A DNA stretch of 47,500 nt from contig NZ_CP127162.1 in NCBI RefSeq assembly GCF_030263935.1, forward strand, positions 147,501 to 195,000, read 5' to 3'. The stretch comes from Paenibacillus polygoni (lineage in GTDB: Bacteria > Bacillota > Bacilli > Paenibacillales > Paenibacillaceae). Under the pieces are notes generated by a model, which saw only the letters and a program-made list of their open reading frames with translations, did no database searches and had not been told where the DNA came from. Below, one piece after another: positions 18,425-27,451 of the stretch. Numbering within the stretch: position 1 is the first letter of the stretch; every line of letters starts with the position of its first letter. The translations under genes and the position numbers were made by a program.

Positions 18425-19375
18425 ATGTCTGAAAATGTCTACGTTGGAGTGGATTTAGGCGGTACGGCAATCAAAGTTGGGATCTGCAATGAGCAAGGAG
18501 TACTTCTGCATACATATGAAGGTCCGACAGAAGTGAGTAAGGGCGTTGATACTGTCATTTCAAACATCGAGAAATATGTCCGTCATATTGTGGAAGAATC
18601 ACCATACAGTTGGGAGCAACTTGCAGGAGTCGGAGCAGGTGTAGCCGGATTCACTAATGTGCGAGAGGGAGTAATCGTACTCGCGCCTAACGTAGGTTTT
18701 AAAGATGTACCGATTCGTTCGATACTCGAAGATAGGCTGGGAAAGCTCGTTAAGATAGATAATGATGCGAATGTTGCGGCTCTTGGAGAAGCGTGGGCTG
18801 GATCAGGTAACGGAGTTGAAAACTGTGTCTGCTATACGCTAGGTACGGGTGTCGGCGGTGGAATTATTATTGATGGTAAGATTTATCAAGGGTTCTCAGG
18901 AATGGCTGGCGAGATTGGACACACAAATGTAGTACCGGATCTAGAAGCGATTCAATGCGGATGCGGGAAAATGGGATGTCTGGAAACGGTTTCCTCAGCT
19001 ACAGGAATTATACGTATGGCAAATGATGCAGTAGAACGTGGAGATCATACTTCACTTCAATCCGTAGATACCATTATGGCAAAAGATGTATTTGATGCGG
19101 CGAAAGCAGGAGATGAGGTAGCACTGCGTATTGTTCATCGTGCAGCTTATTATCTTGGAAAATCACTGGCATCGGTTGCGGCTGTATTAAATCCTGAGAT
19201 GTTTATCATTGGCGGAGGGGTTTCTAAAGCAGGTGATATTCTGTTTGATGAAGTGCGCAGCGTGTTTGCAAGTCTTGCACCCGAGCCTCTTCAAAAAGGG
19301 GTAACCATTGTACCGGCAACCCTGGGAAATGATGCTGGTATTGTAGGCGCAGCTGGATTATTCATTCGTTCCTAA
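18425..19375 (+). CDS. glcK: ROK-family glucokinase
   Basis: It phosphorylates free glucose with ATP. The 316-residue protein has the ATP-binding DLGGTAIKVG (10-19), catalytic D114 in NDAN, and the ROK zinc site H166, C178, C180 and C185 in CGCGKMGC. The absence of an N-terminal helix-turn-helix marks it as a kinase, not a ROK repressor. A TTG at 18416 is in frame, but AAAGGTGG ends only one base before it and serves the ATG at 18425. It has its own promoter and heads the run toward rapZ. Glucose is the most likely substrate, though ROK kinases for other hexoses look similar. Confidence 0.9.
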   Translation: MSENVYVGVDLGGTAIKVGICNEQGVLLHTYEGPTEVSKGVDTVISNIEKYVRHIVEESPYSWEQLAGVGAGVAGFTNVREGVIVLAPNVGFKDVPIRSILEDRLGKLVKIDNDANVAALGEAWAGSGNGVENCVCYTLGTGVGGGIIIDGKIYQGFSGMAGEIGHTNVVPDLEAIQCGCGKMGCLETVSSATGIIRMANDAVERGDHTSLQSVDTIMAKDVFDAAKAGDEVALRIVHRAAYYLGKSLASVAAVLNPEMFIIGGGVSKAGDILFDEVRSVFASLAPEPLQKGVTIVPATLGNDAGIVGAAGLFIRS

Positions 19376-19446
19376 GATCGTACGCAACTTAAAATAATAA
19401 TAGTAAGTCATTAGATAGACGAACTGAAATTGATAGGGGGAAAAAC

Positions 19447-20352
19447 ATGTTTGAAGGTGAAAAATCACCAGCAGGTGGAGCAACCCTTATTATCATTACA
19501 GGGATGTCAGGTGCAGGAAAGACCATTGCGGTTCAGAGTCTGGAAGATCTAGGTTTTTTCTGTGTTGATAATTTGCCTCCCGTTCTTATTCCTAAGTTTG
19601 CAGAACTTATTGTTCAATCGAATGGTAAAATTGGTAAGGTGGCACTTGTCATAGATTTACGGGGACGAGAGTTTTTCACTGCCCTGTCTGAATCTTTGAA
19701 TTATATTAAGGATCAATTTACGATTCACTGTGAAATTATGTTCCTTGATGCTCAAGACAGTGTTCTTGTGCAGCGATATAAAGAAAGCCGGCGGAGACAT
19801 CCGCTTGCACCAGAGGGTATGCCGCTTGATGGTATAAGACTGGAACGCAAAATGTTAGAAGAACTTAAAAATTCTGCTACACAGGTGCTCGATACCAGCA
19901 GCATGAAGCCTGCGCAGCTGAAAGAAAAAATTATTTCAAGGTTCTCTCATTTAGAGAGTCATATGTTGTCCGTAAATGTTACTTCCTTTGGTTTCAAATA
20001 CGGTATTCCTATTGATGCTGATTTGGTATTTGATGTTCGTTTTCTGCCAAATCCACATTACATCGAACATCTGCGTCCGAATACAGGACAGAATAGTGAT
20101 GTATACGAATATGTAATGAAGTGGCCAGAAACACAGGCGTTTTTAACAAAACTGCTTGATATGCTTCATTTCCTTATTCCTCAGTACCGGAAAGAAGGTA
20201 AAAGCCAGGTCATTATCGGCATTGGATGTACAGGCGGTAAGCACCGGTCCGTTGCAATTGCTGAGTATTTAGGTAAAATGCTTGGCGCGAGTGAGACTGA
20301 ATCTGTGGTAGTGAGCCATAGAGATGCAGATCGCGATCGCGGAAATCACTAA
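19447..20352 (+). CDS. rapZ: RapZ (YvcJ) nucleotide-binding protein
   Basis: The 301-residue protein has Walker A GMSGAGKT (19-26) and the conserved C-terminal [15 protein letters not shown] (about 258-272). In Enterobacteria RapZ delivers the small RNA GlmZ to RNase E; in Bacillus YvcJ is a nucleotide-hydrolysing protein affecting competence, and no sRNA partner is visible here. It starts at ATG with AGGGGG upstream. The rapZ-yvcK-whiA-HPr order is conserved in Firmicutes. yvcI, present before yvcJ in Bacillus, is missing; glucokinase stands in its place. Confidence 0.94.
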   Translation: MFEGEKSPAGGATLIIITGMSGAGKTIAVQSLEDLGFFCVDNLPPVLIPKFAELIVQSNGKIGKVALVIDLRGREFFTALSESLNYIKDQFTIHCEIMFLDAQDSVLVQRYKESRRRHPLAPEGMPLDGIRLERKMLEELKNSATQVLDTSSMKPAQLKEKIISRFSHLESHMLSVNVTSFGFKYGIPIDADLVFDVRFLPNPHYIEHLRPNTGQNSDVYEYVMKWPETQAFLTKLLDMLHFLIPQYRKEGKSQVIIGIGCTGGKHRSVAIAEYLGKMLGASETESVVVSHRDADRDRGNH

Positions 20353-20527
20353 ATAAAGTAGAATCTATAATATTTCGACAAGAATTACTTGGTTTTATCG
20401 ATTTAGGGATGACACCTGCATAGGATACAACATACAATGTATGGACCGCTCATACCGCAATCGTTAGTCATCATTTTCAGGAGAGTAACGGATTGCTGAC
20501 CTTGAGCAACCTCTTATAGAAGGTGAA

Positions 20528-21517
20528 GTGATAGAAGTGGCTGTAGAGCAAATGAAACGTCCGCATCTTGTCGTTATGGGTGGCGGAACAGGGCTATCTG
20601 TCATGTTGCGGGGGTTAAAAAATAAGCCGCTTGATATCACGGCAATAGTTACGGTTGCCGACGATGGGGGAAGCTCAGGCATGCTGCGGGATGAACTGCA
20701 GATGCCTCCTCCAGGTGACATCCGTAATGTGCTCACAGCGCTTGCTGATGTAGAGCCGTTGATGTCAGAATTGCTTAATTATCGTTTTAGTGGAAATGGT
20801 GGATTATCCGGTCATAGTCTTGGAAACTTGATTTTGGCTGGAATGACAGATATAACAGGTGATTTTGTAACAGCGGTGAGAGAGATTAGCCGTGTTTTTG
20901 CTGTACGCGGGCAAGTATTGCCAGCTGCGGCGGAAGCTGTTGTGCTCCGCGCCGAGATGGAGGATGGTACGATCGTTACCGGCGAGTCCCAGATTCCAGC
21001 CTATGGCGGACGGATTAAAAGAGTTTATCTTGAACCGGACCACGTGGAGCCGTTGCCAGAGGCTATTCAGGCAATTGAACAGGCAGACGCCATTATTATT
21101 GGTCCCGGCAGCTTGTATACCAGCATTTTACCTAATCTTCTTGTTCCTAAATTGGCAGAAGCTGTTGTGTCCTCTAAGGCTGCGAAGATTTTTATTGGTA
21201 ATGTGATGACACAGCCAGGTGAAACCGATGGTTATTCTGTTGGAGACCATTTGAAAGCCATTGATGCCCATATAGGACATCGTATATTTGATTACGTCAT
21301 TGTTAACAATGGCGATATTCCTGAACCCGTTCAGGAAATGTATGCAGAAAAGGGTGCAAAACCAGTACAGCTTGATCTTGAAGAGATTTTGAAGTACTCG
21401 AATGAATGCATCGCAGATCGACTTGTCATGTACCGGACTTATTTACGGCATGATGCGAATAAACTAAGTCATCATATCTACACGCTAGTGCAAAACTGGA
21501 TGATTCGAAAGAGGTGA
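20528..21517 (+). CDS. yvcK: YvcK, CofD-like gluconeogenesis factor
   Basis: This 329-residue protein belongs to the YvcK/CofD family. It shows the nucleotide-sugar-binding VMGGGTGLSVMLRGLK near the N-terminus, ADDGGSSG near 53-60 and PPGDIRN near 70. YvcK binds UDP-GlcNAc and is needed in Bacillus for growth on gluconeogenic carbon sources and for normal cell shape. The start is uncertain: GTG at 20528 is only 2 bp after the AGAAGGTG sequence, GTG at 20537 has better spacing, and ATG at 20552 matches the usual N-terminus. The 175-bp gap from rapZ includes a possible eight-codon leader reading frame. Its stop codon lies in the ribosome-binding site of whiA. Confidence 0.93.
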   Translation: MIEVAVEQMKRPHLVVMGGGTGLSVMLRGLKNKPLDITAIVTVADDGGSSGMLRDELQMPPPGDIRNVLTALADVEPLMSELLNYRFSGNGGLSGHSLGNLILAGMTDITGDFVTAVREISRVFAVRGQVLPAAAEAVVLRAEMEDGTIVTGESQIPAYGGRIKRVYLEPDHVEPLPEAIQAIEQADAIIIGPGSLYTSILPNLLVPKLAEAVVSSKAAKIFIGNVMTQPGETDGYSVGDHLKAIDAHIGHRIFDYVIVNNGDIPEPVQEMYAEKGAKPVQLDLEEILKYSNECIADRLVMYRTYLRHDANKLSHHIYTLVQNWMIRKR

Positions 21518-21523
21518 GATCCT

Positions 21524-22468
21524 TTGTCGTTTGCGGCACAGACTAAAAAAGAATTAACTCTGATCGAAAGCGAGCCTTGTTGTGAGAAAGCGGAGCTATC
21601 TGCACTCATCCGTATGCTTGGCTCGGTCCAGCTATCGAACAAGAAGGTTATTTTAGATGTTTCTACGGAGAATGCTGCAATTGCTAGGCGAATCTATTCT
21701 TTGCTCAAAAAGCACTTTCAGGTGCATACTGAGTTATTGGTTCGTAAAAAGATGCGGCTTAAAAAGAATAATGTATACATCGTAAGAGTTCCGGTTCGAG
21801 TGCAGGAGATTTTGAATGAATTGGAGATCGTATCCGAAGGGTTTATATTTACACCAGGAATCAATCCAAATGCCATTCATAAAAACTGCTGTAAACGGGC
21901 TTATTTGCGAGGTGCATTTATGGCGGGAGGTTCTGTTAATAACCCGGAAGGATCCTCTTACCACTTAGAAATTGCCTCAATGTATGAAGAGCATTGTCAG
22001 GCTCTCGTGGATCTTGCGAATGAATTTAATCTGAATGCACGCTGTATCGAGCGGAAGAAAGGGTTTATTTTCTATATTAAAGAGGGCGAAAAAATCATCG
22101 AGATGCTTAGCATTATTGGTGCACATCAGGCTTTGTTTAAATTTGAAGATGTCCGTATTATGCGCGATATGCGCAATTCGGTGAATCGAATTGTTAACTG
22201 TGAGACAGCAAATTTGAACAAAACAATTGGTGCAGCTGTGCGTCAAATTGAAAACATAAAACTCCTTGATAAGGAAATAGGGCTCGAAACTCTTCCTGAT
22301 AAACTGCGTGAAGTAGCAGAAGTAAGACTTGCGAATCCAGATATTAATTTGAAGGAAGTCGGGGAATTACTAAAAGGAACCGTCAGCAAATCAGGCGTGA
22401 ACCATAGACTTCGTAAAATCGATGAAATGGCAGAGAAAATTAGAGTAGAAAAAGGACAACTTATATAG
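21524..22468 (+). CDS. whiA: WhiA sporulation/cell-division regulator
   Basis: The 314-residue protein has the two WhiA domains: an N-terminal LAGLIDADG homing-endonuclease-like fold, with [19 protein letters not shown] near 130-148, and a C-terminal helix-turn-helix DNA-binding domain (about 235-305). It has no nuclease function in this family; WhiA controls sporulation septation in Streptomyces and affects division and chromosome segregation in Bacillus. It starts with TTG at 21524, six bases after GAGGTGA, which overlaps the yvcK stop. This tight packing indicates translational coupling. Confidence 0.95.
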   Translation: MSFAAQTKKELTLIESEPCCEKAELSALIRMLGSVQLSNKKVILDVSTENAAIARRIYSLLKKHFQVHTELLVRKKMRLKKNNVYIVRVPVRVQEILNELEIVSEGFIFTPGINPNAIHKNCCKRAYLRGAFMAGGSVNNPEGSSYHLEIASMYEEHCQALVDLANEFNLNARCIERKKGFIFYIKEGEKIIEMLSIIGAHQALFKFEDVRIMRDMRNSVNRIVNCETANLNKTIGAAVRQIENIKLLDKEIGLETLPDKLREVAEVRLANPDINLKEVGELLKGTVSKSGVNHRLRKIDEMAEKIRVEKGQLI

Positions 22469-22517
22469 TGTGAGATTTATCATAAAGAAGTCTTTTTTCT
22501 TCTAGTTTCATTCATGC

Positions 22518-22531
22518 TATAATGGTATAAT
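22518..22531 (+). promoter_or_regulatory. Possible promoter (two adjacent TATAAT boxes) before the HPr gene
   Basis: TATAAT occurs at 22518-22523 and again at 22526-22531. Neither has a good -35 hexamer at the expected distance. Confidence 0.35.
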
Positions 22532-22585
22532 GTTAATTAATTATGTAGTAATGATGAGAGATTTTTATAGAGGGGGTAAGTTTTT

Positions 22586-22855
22586 ATGACAAAACACCCG
22601 GTAGTAGTCCGTTTGAAGACGGGTCTTCATGCCAGACCAGCTGCTCTATTCGTTCAAGAAGCGAATAAGTATTCATCCGAAATTTTTGTGGAAAAAGACG
22701 ACAAAAAAGTGAATGCTAAAAGTATCATGGGAATTATGAGCCTTGCAATCAGCACAGGAACTGAAATTCACATTAGTGCTGAAGGCGCAGACGCTGAACA
22801 GGCAGTAAATGCATTGATCAGTCTTGTAAGCAAGGAAGAGTTGGAAAACCAATAA
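22586..22855 (+). CDS. ptsH: HPr phosphocarrier protein at the crh position
   Basis: An 89-residue HPr-family protein. H15 in GLHARPAA, the site phosphorylated by enzyme I, is present, and S46 in AKSIMG, the HprK target, is also present. In Bacillus the gene after whiA is crh, whose product has glutamine at position 15 and cannot carry phosphate in the PTS. By sequence this protein is a full HPr, so ptsH suits it better than crh, though no enzyme I gene follows. AGAGGGGG precedes the ATG. A terminator follows, so it ends the whiA run and may also be made alone from a local promoter. Confidence 0.9.
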   Translation: MTKHPVVVRLKTGLHARPAALFVQEANKYSSEIFVEKDDKKVNAKSIMGIMSLAISTGTEIHISAEGADAEQAVNALISLVSKEELENQ

Positions 22856-22884
22856 ATTTCACGTTTTCATATGTTTATACCGGA

Positions 22885-22906
22885 AAGCCCCATTTGGGGC
22901 TTTTTT
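22885..22906 (+). terminator. Rho-independent terminator after the HPr gene
   Basis: Perfect 7-bp arms AAGCCCC/GGGGCTT around a 4-base loop run into six T residues. Confidence 0.92.
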
Positions 22907-23047
22907 GCGTTGCAATTCAATTTTAGTGTTACAAATAATACATAAATTAAATAGCAGAAATGGAACTTTATACAAAATATTCTCGTCTAACAGTGTGTAG
23001 TGTCTGAATTAGTTAGAAGATGTTTGAGTAGAGAGGGAGGATCGTAT

Positions 23048-23818
23048 ATGAAAAACAAAATGGTATGGTTAAAGCCCGCAGCAGCTACATTTATCGCAGG
23101 TACTTTATTCATCAGCGGGGGCGGAGGGGCCATCTCCTTTGCGGGAAAAGCACAAGCGCAGGAAGCCGCGGCGGTTCAGAATGTGGTCTCCGTCGTAGGA
23201 AAAGGTGAAATTTCGGTAAAGCCGGACATCGCCTATCTTTATATTGGTATCCATACCGAAGGAAAGACAGCTGTTGAAGCTCAAAACGCAAATGCTAAAA
23301 AGATGCAAAGTTTAACCAACTTACTTAAAAAGACGTGGAAGCTGGAAAGCAAAGACATACAAACGAATCAGTTTTATGTACAGCCTGATTACACATACAG
23401 TGAAAAAGAAGGACGGAAATTAAAAGGATATACAGCCTCACATTCACTAAAAATCAGCTATCGCAATCTTGATAAGATTGGAGAACTACTGGATTCAGCT
23501 GTTAAAGTGGGTGTGAATCAGATCGACAATATTCAGTTTTCAATTGAGAATAGGGATGCTTTCGAAACGGCAGTAATTGAAAAAGCGATGTCTAATGCGA
23601 ACTTGAAAGCAGGAGCCATCGCTAAAGTTGCCGGACGCAGTTTGGGAGTTGTCCTAAGTGTGAGCCAAGGGAATGTAGCGGAACCCGTTCGTTTCTATGA
23701 GCAGATGTATGATATGAAAGTGGAAACAGCAAACAGTACTGCTGGTAATTCATCGTCGGTTGAAACAGGAGAAATTAAATTGACTACAGAACTTACGGTG
23801 CATTATCAACTTAATTAA
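23048..23818 (+). CDS. Secreted SIMPL-domain (DUF541) protein
   Basis: The frame opens at a GTG at 23000, but GAGAGGGAGGA at 23031-23041 sets the start at ATG 23048, giving 256 residues. The N-terminus MKNKMVWLKP followed by a hydrophobic stretch and AQAQE is a Sec signal peptide with likely cleavage near residue 35-38. The rest is a SIMPL domain (about 42-255) with the usual VVSVVGKGEISVKPDIA opening. Bacterial members are exported proteins of unknown function, linked in some species to stress tolerance; the name comes from a mammalian signalling protein. It stands between the HPr terminator and a shared convergent terminator with clpP. Confidence 0.82.
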   Translation: MKNKMVWLKPAAATFIAGTLFISGGGGAISFAGKAQAQEAAAVQNVVSVVGKGEISVKPDIAYLYIGIHTEGKTAVEAQNANAKKMQSLTNLLKKTWKLESKDIQTNQFYVQPDYTYSEKEGRKLKGYTASHSLKISYRNLDKIGELLDSAVKVGVNQIDNIQFSIENRDAFETAVIEKAMSNANLKAGAIAKVAGRSLGVVLSVSQGNVAEPVRFYEQMYDMKVETANSTAGNSSSVETGEIKLTTELTVHYQLN

Positions 23819-23851
23819 TGTTTATTTTGAAGAAGGCAGTTTCACATGCAT

Positions 23852-23893
23852 GAGAAAAGCCGCAATCTCCAAGAGGAGACTGCGGCTTTTCTC
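23852..23893. terminator. Bidirectional terminator between the SIMPL gene and clpP
   Basis: Nineteen-base arms (23852-23870 and 23875-23893) with one mismatch enclose a 4-base loop. A-rich and T-rich ends serve both converging genes. Confidence 0.88.
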
Positions 23894-23904
23894 TAATTTC
23901 TATA

Positions 23905-24501
23905 TTAGATTCCTTGCGGTGGAGTTGAAGTAATGACTTTATCAACAAGTCCATAAGCTTGTGCTTCTTCTGCAGTCATGAAGTTATCGCGATCTGTATC
24001 TTTCTCAATACGTTCAATCGGTTGACCTGTACGCTCAGCCAAAATTTTATTGAGTTTGTCACGCATTTTGAGAATGCGGCGAGCACGAATTTCAATATCT
24101 GTTGCTTGACCTTGTGCACCGCCCAAAGGTTGGTGGATCATAATCTCGCTGTTTGGAAGCGCAAAACGTTTGCCTTTTGCACCTGCATTGAGCAAGAATG
24201 CACCCATAGAAGCTGCCATACCCATGCAAATTGTCGATACATCTGGTTTGATGAATTGCATCGTGTCATATATCGCCATACCCGCAGTAATGGAACCGCC
24301 CGGGCTGTTAATGTATAGATGAATGTCTTTCTCCGGATCTTCCGCAGTGAGGAATAACATTTGAGCGATGATAGAGTTGGCTACTACATCGTTGACGTCG
24401 CTTCCCAGAAAAATAATCCGATCTTTCAGCAGTCTGGAATAAATGTCATAAGCGCGTTCACCGCGATTGGTTTGTTCTACGACCATAGGAATGTAACTCA
24501 C
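23905..24501 (-). CDS. clpP: ATP-dependent Clp protease proteolytic subunit
   Basis: ClpP is the serine peptidase that forms the two-ring barrel served by ClpX, ClpC or ClpE. The 198-residue protein carries the catalytic triad S98 (MGMAASMG), H123 (IHQPLGG) and D172. AAGGAGG precedes the ATG on the minus strand. Upstream is a SigA promoter whose -35 box is covered by a perfect CtsR operator, so heat and protein-stress induction is expected. It is a single-gene unit transcribed against its neighbours. Confidence 0.98.
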   Translation of the reverse strand: MSYIPMVVEQTNRGERAYDIYSRLLKDRIIFLGSDVNDVVANSIIAQMLFLTAEDPEKDIHLYINSPGGSITAGMAIYDTMQFIKPDVSTICMGMAASMGAFLLNAGAKGKRFALPNSEIMIHQPLGGAQGQATDIEIRARRILKMRDKLNKILAERTGQPIERIEKDTDRDNFMTAEEAQAYGLVDKVITSTPPQGI

Positions 24502-24587
24502 GTGAAAAACCTCCTTAGGAATTTAGGTTTAGAGTTTATATTTAGACGTTTAACAGCATCTACATCTACTGTTTCCGTATTAACCAC

Positions 24588-24616
24588 ATCATAAACAAAT
24601 CAAAACAAAAAGTCAA
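24588..24616 (-). promoter_or_regulatory. SigA promoter of clpP
   Basis: Read on the minus strand, TTGACT (24616-24611) and TATGAT (24593-24588) are 17 bp apart. The transcript leader is about 80 nt. Confidence 0.8.
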
Positions 24617-24627
24617 AGAAAGTCAAA
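24611..24627. promoter_or_regulatory. CtsR operator of clpP
   Basis: AGTCAAA-GAA-AGTCAAA is an exact match to the CtsR heptad direct repeat (RGTCAAANANRGTCAAA). It covers the clpP -35 box, so CtsR binding would block RNA polymerase. Confidence 0.85.
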
Positions 24628-24697
24628 CTATTTTGATAAAAAAAGAAACCTATACGGTTTCATCGGTTAAAAGTATAACAAGCTGTTAGTAATTATA

Positions 24698-24772
24698 TGG
24701 CGCGCCCGCGAGGAATCGAACCTCGATCTCAGGCTCCGGAGGCCTACGTCATATCCGTTGGACCACGGGCGC
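24698..24772 (-). tRNA. tRNA-Arg (anticodon CCG)
   Basis: The minus strand folds as a cloverleaf: acceptor GCGCCCG/CGGGCGC, an anticodon arm with loop CTCCGGA giving anticodon CCG, and a T arm with GGTTCGATTCC. The CCA end is encoded (24700-24698). It reads CGG codons. It is a single tRNA gene in the clpP neighbourhood, where Bacillus also has a lone tRNA-Arg. Confidence 0.93.
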
Positions 24773-24958
24773 ACAAGTATGACAGCAAAATTTATTATAT
24801 CTGATCGCTACCAAAAATGCAAGAAAGTTTAGTGGAGATGTTTGATGTTCTATAAGAATGTGCAGACTACATTAATAGTGCGTTCTAAGCAACATTTTAT
24901 TTGTATGTAAGTAAAGTGCATAAATAAGTGCCTACTTGCGAAATATACTTTTGACCAC

Positions 24959-24987
24959 TTGCATACCAGGGTAGATTTAGGTAAAAT
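24959..24987 (+). promoter_or_regulatory. SigA promoter of the cggR-gapA operon
   Basis: TTGCAT (24959-24964) and TAAAAT (24982-24987) are 17 bp apart. The predicted start of transcription, near 24994, falls in the CggR operator. Confidence 0.7.
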
Positions 24988-24992
24988 AAACG

Positions 24993-25030
24993 TGGGACTT
25001 AAAAAGTTAACCCCGGGACAATTTTAGTCC
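24993..25030 (+). promoter_or_regulatory. CggR operator
   Basis: Two GGGAC blocks (TGGGAC 24993-24998 and CGGGAC 25014-25019) are 21 bp apart, and GTCC at 25027-25030 completes a dyad with the second. The Bacillus subtilis CggR operator has the same two-part form with 20-bp spacing. Its place just downstream of the -10 box fits a roadblock mode of repression. Confidence 0.65.
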
Positions 25031-25063
25031 ATACTAGAGGCCGGAATGAAGGAGTTTGCGGAA

Positions 25064-26095
25064 GTGGAAAGTATGCGAACGATTTTAGAAGTGCAGAAGC
25101 AACTTCTACCTGATCTCATGGACGTAATGAAGAAGAGATATACCATTCTGCGCCAAATCATGATTTCGGATGTAATCGGACGAAGAACGCTTGCCCACTC
25201 TCTGGATATGACGGAGCGTGTACTCAGATCGGAGACAGACTTGCTTAAATCACAAGGACTGATTGAGATCGAGAGTATGGGCATGAGAATAAGCGAGTCC
25301 GGCGAGCAGCTGCTTGCAATGTTAGAACCTATGGCTAATGAATTATTTGGACTGTCGGAGATGGAAGAGTTAATTGAGAAAACGTATGGACTCCAAAAGG
25401 TTATCGTTGTTCCCGGTGATTCGGAAAACTCGGAATATGCCAAACGTTCACTTGGTCGTGCAGGAGCTAGAGCCCTGCTGAGTGTCATGAATGATGGAGA
25501 TGTTGTTGCAGTTACAGGCGGATCGACTACAGCTTCGGTCGCTGAACACTTAACTCCTTCGTCTGCGATGCGCGGTGTATGGTTTGTACCCGCAAGAGGC
25601 GGACTTGGTGAAAGTGTAGAATTCCAAGCGAATACGATCGCGTCGACCATGGCTAAGAAGCTTGGAGCTGAGTACAGGTTGCTTCATGTGCCTGATCTGC
25701 TAAGTAACCATGCTTACGAATCACTAGTTCAAGACTCTAACATTCAAGAAATTCTGGGTATGATTCGAAAAGCTCGTATCGTAATTCATGGAATCGGCGG
25801 AGCAATGGAGATGGCTAAAAGACGTAAGCTTGCACCTCAGACGATCGAAGAGATTAGAGATGAAGGTGCTGTCGCTGAATCCTTTGGTTATTACTTCAAT
25901 AATAAAGGAAAAGTAGTTCATACTATGCTCACGCTTGGTATGCGTCTTGAGGATATTACTCGGACGGATGTCGTCATTGCCATTGCAGGCGGTAAATACA
26001 AGGCAGAATCTATAAAAGCCGTGCTTCGTTTTGGCCAAGAAGATATACTTGTCATTGATGAGGCGGCAGCTACAGAGATTGTCAAAGATTTATAA
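25064..26095 (+). CDS. cggR: Central glycolytic genes regulator CggR
   Basis: A SorC/DeoR-type repressor that senses fructose 1,6-bisphosphate and controls the gapA operon. The N-terminus (KQLLPDLMDVMKKRYTILRQI and a helix-turn-helix to about residue 70) binds DNA. The C-terminal sugar-binding domain contains AVTGGSTTASVAEHL and RGGLGESVEFQAN. The start is chosen at GTG 25064 because GAAGGAG ends nine bases before it. An in-frame ATG at 25046 has a poorer site, and ATG 25073 matches the Bacillus N-terminus. The product is about 343 residues. Binding of the sugar phosphate would release the operator at 24,993-25,030. Confidence 0.93.
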   Translation: MESMRTILEVQKQLLPDLMDVMKKRYTILRQIMISDVIGRRTLAHSLDMTERVLRSETDLLKSQGLIEIESMGMRISESGEQLLAMLEPMANELFGLSEMEELIEKTYGLQKVIVVPGDSENSEYAKRSLGRAGARALLSVMNDGDVVAVTGGSTTASVAEHLTPSSAMRGVWFVPARGGLGESVEFQANTIASTMAKKLGAEYRLLHVPDLLSNHAYESLVQDSNIQEILGMIRKARIVIHGIGGAMEMAKRRKLAPQTIEEIRDEGAVAESFGYYFNNKGKVVHTMLTLGMRLEDITRTDVVIAIAGGKYKAESIKAVLRFGQEDILVIDEAAATEIVKDL

Positions 26096-26135
26096 TGATG
26101 TAAGGGCAAATTTGAAACTTGTTGTCTTGATAAAT

Positions 26136-26151
26136 CTATACATTCGTATAG
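26136..26151 (+). other. Stem-loop in the cggR-gapA intercistronic region
   Basis: CTATAC and GTATAG are perfect 6-bp arms around the loop ATTC, about 50 bp before gapA. In Bacillus subtilis the cggR-gapA transcript is cut in this interval by RNase Y, leaving a stabilised gapA mRNA; this hairpin could serve the same purpose. Confidence 0.45.
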
Positions 26152-26162
26152 TTTTGTCTTGA

Positions 26163-27206
<1,044 letters not shown>

Positions 27207-27215
27207 GAATAACAC

Positions 27216-27321
27216 AAAGGCTTTAACAGCCTGATGTGACCAGGTTAAGAGGAGAACATTTATGTCTCTCCTCTTCATCATGGTTTTTATCTTTAATGCC
27301 AGAGAACCGGAGAAACCGGTC
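27216..27321 (+). other. Three hairpins between gapA and pgk
   Basis: In the 245-bp gap lie AGGCT/AGCCT (27216-27230), a strong 9-bp stem AAGAGGAGA/TCTCCTCTT (27247-27275) and ACCGG/CCGGT (27307-27321). None has a strong T-run, so partial termination or mRNA 3'-end protection is more likely than full termination. Confidence 0.6.
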
Positions 27322-27451
27322 TATATAAATAGAGAGATATAAAGGCACTATATTGCTGTTTGAATGAATGGACTATTGGGTTTCGCCTAATGGTTACTAC
27401 ACATAAGATATCAGCTGTCTTTTTTAGATAGCACTTAGGAGGAACGTGGAG

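Noticed and set aside
18425..19375. ROK-family transcriptional repressor
   Set aside because: There is no N-terminal helix-turn-helix and the ATP and zinc motifs of a kinase are intact.
22586..22855. Calling the HPr-like gene crh from its position
   Set aside because: H15 is present, whereas Crh has glutamine there.
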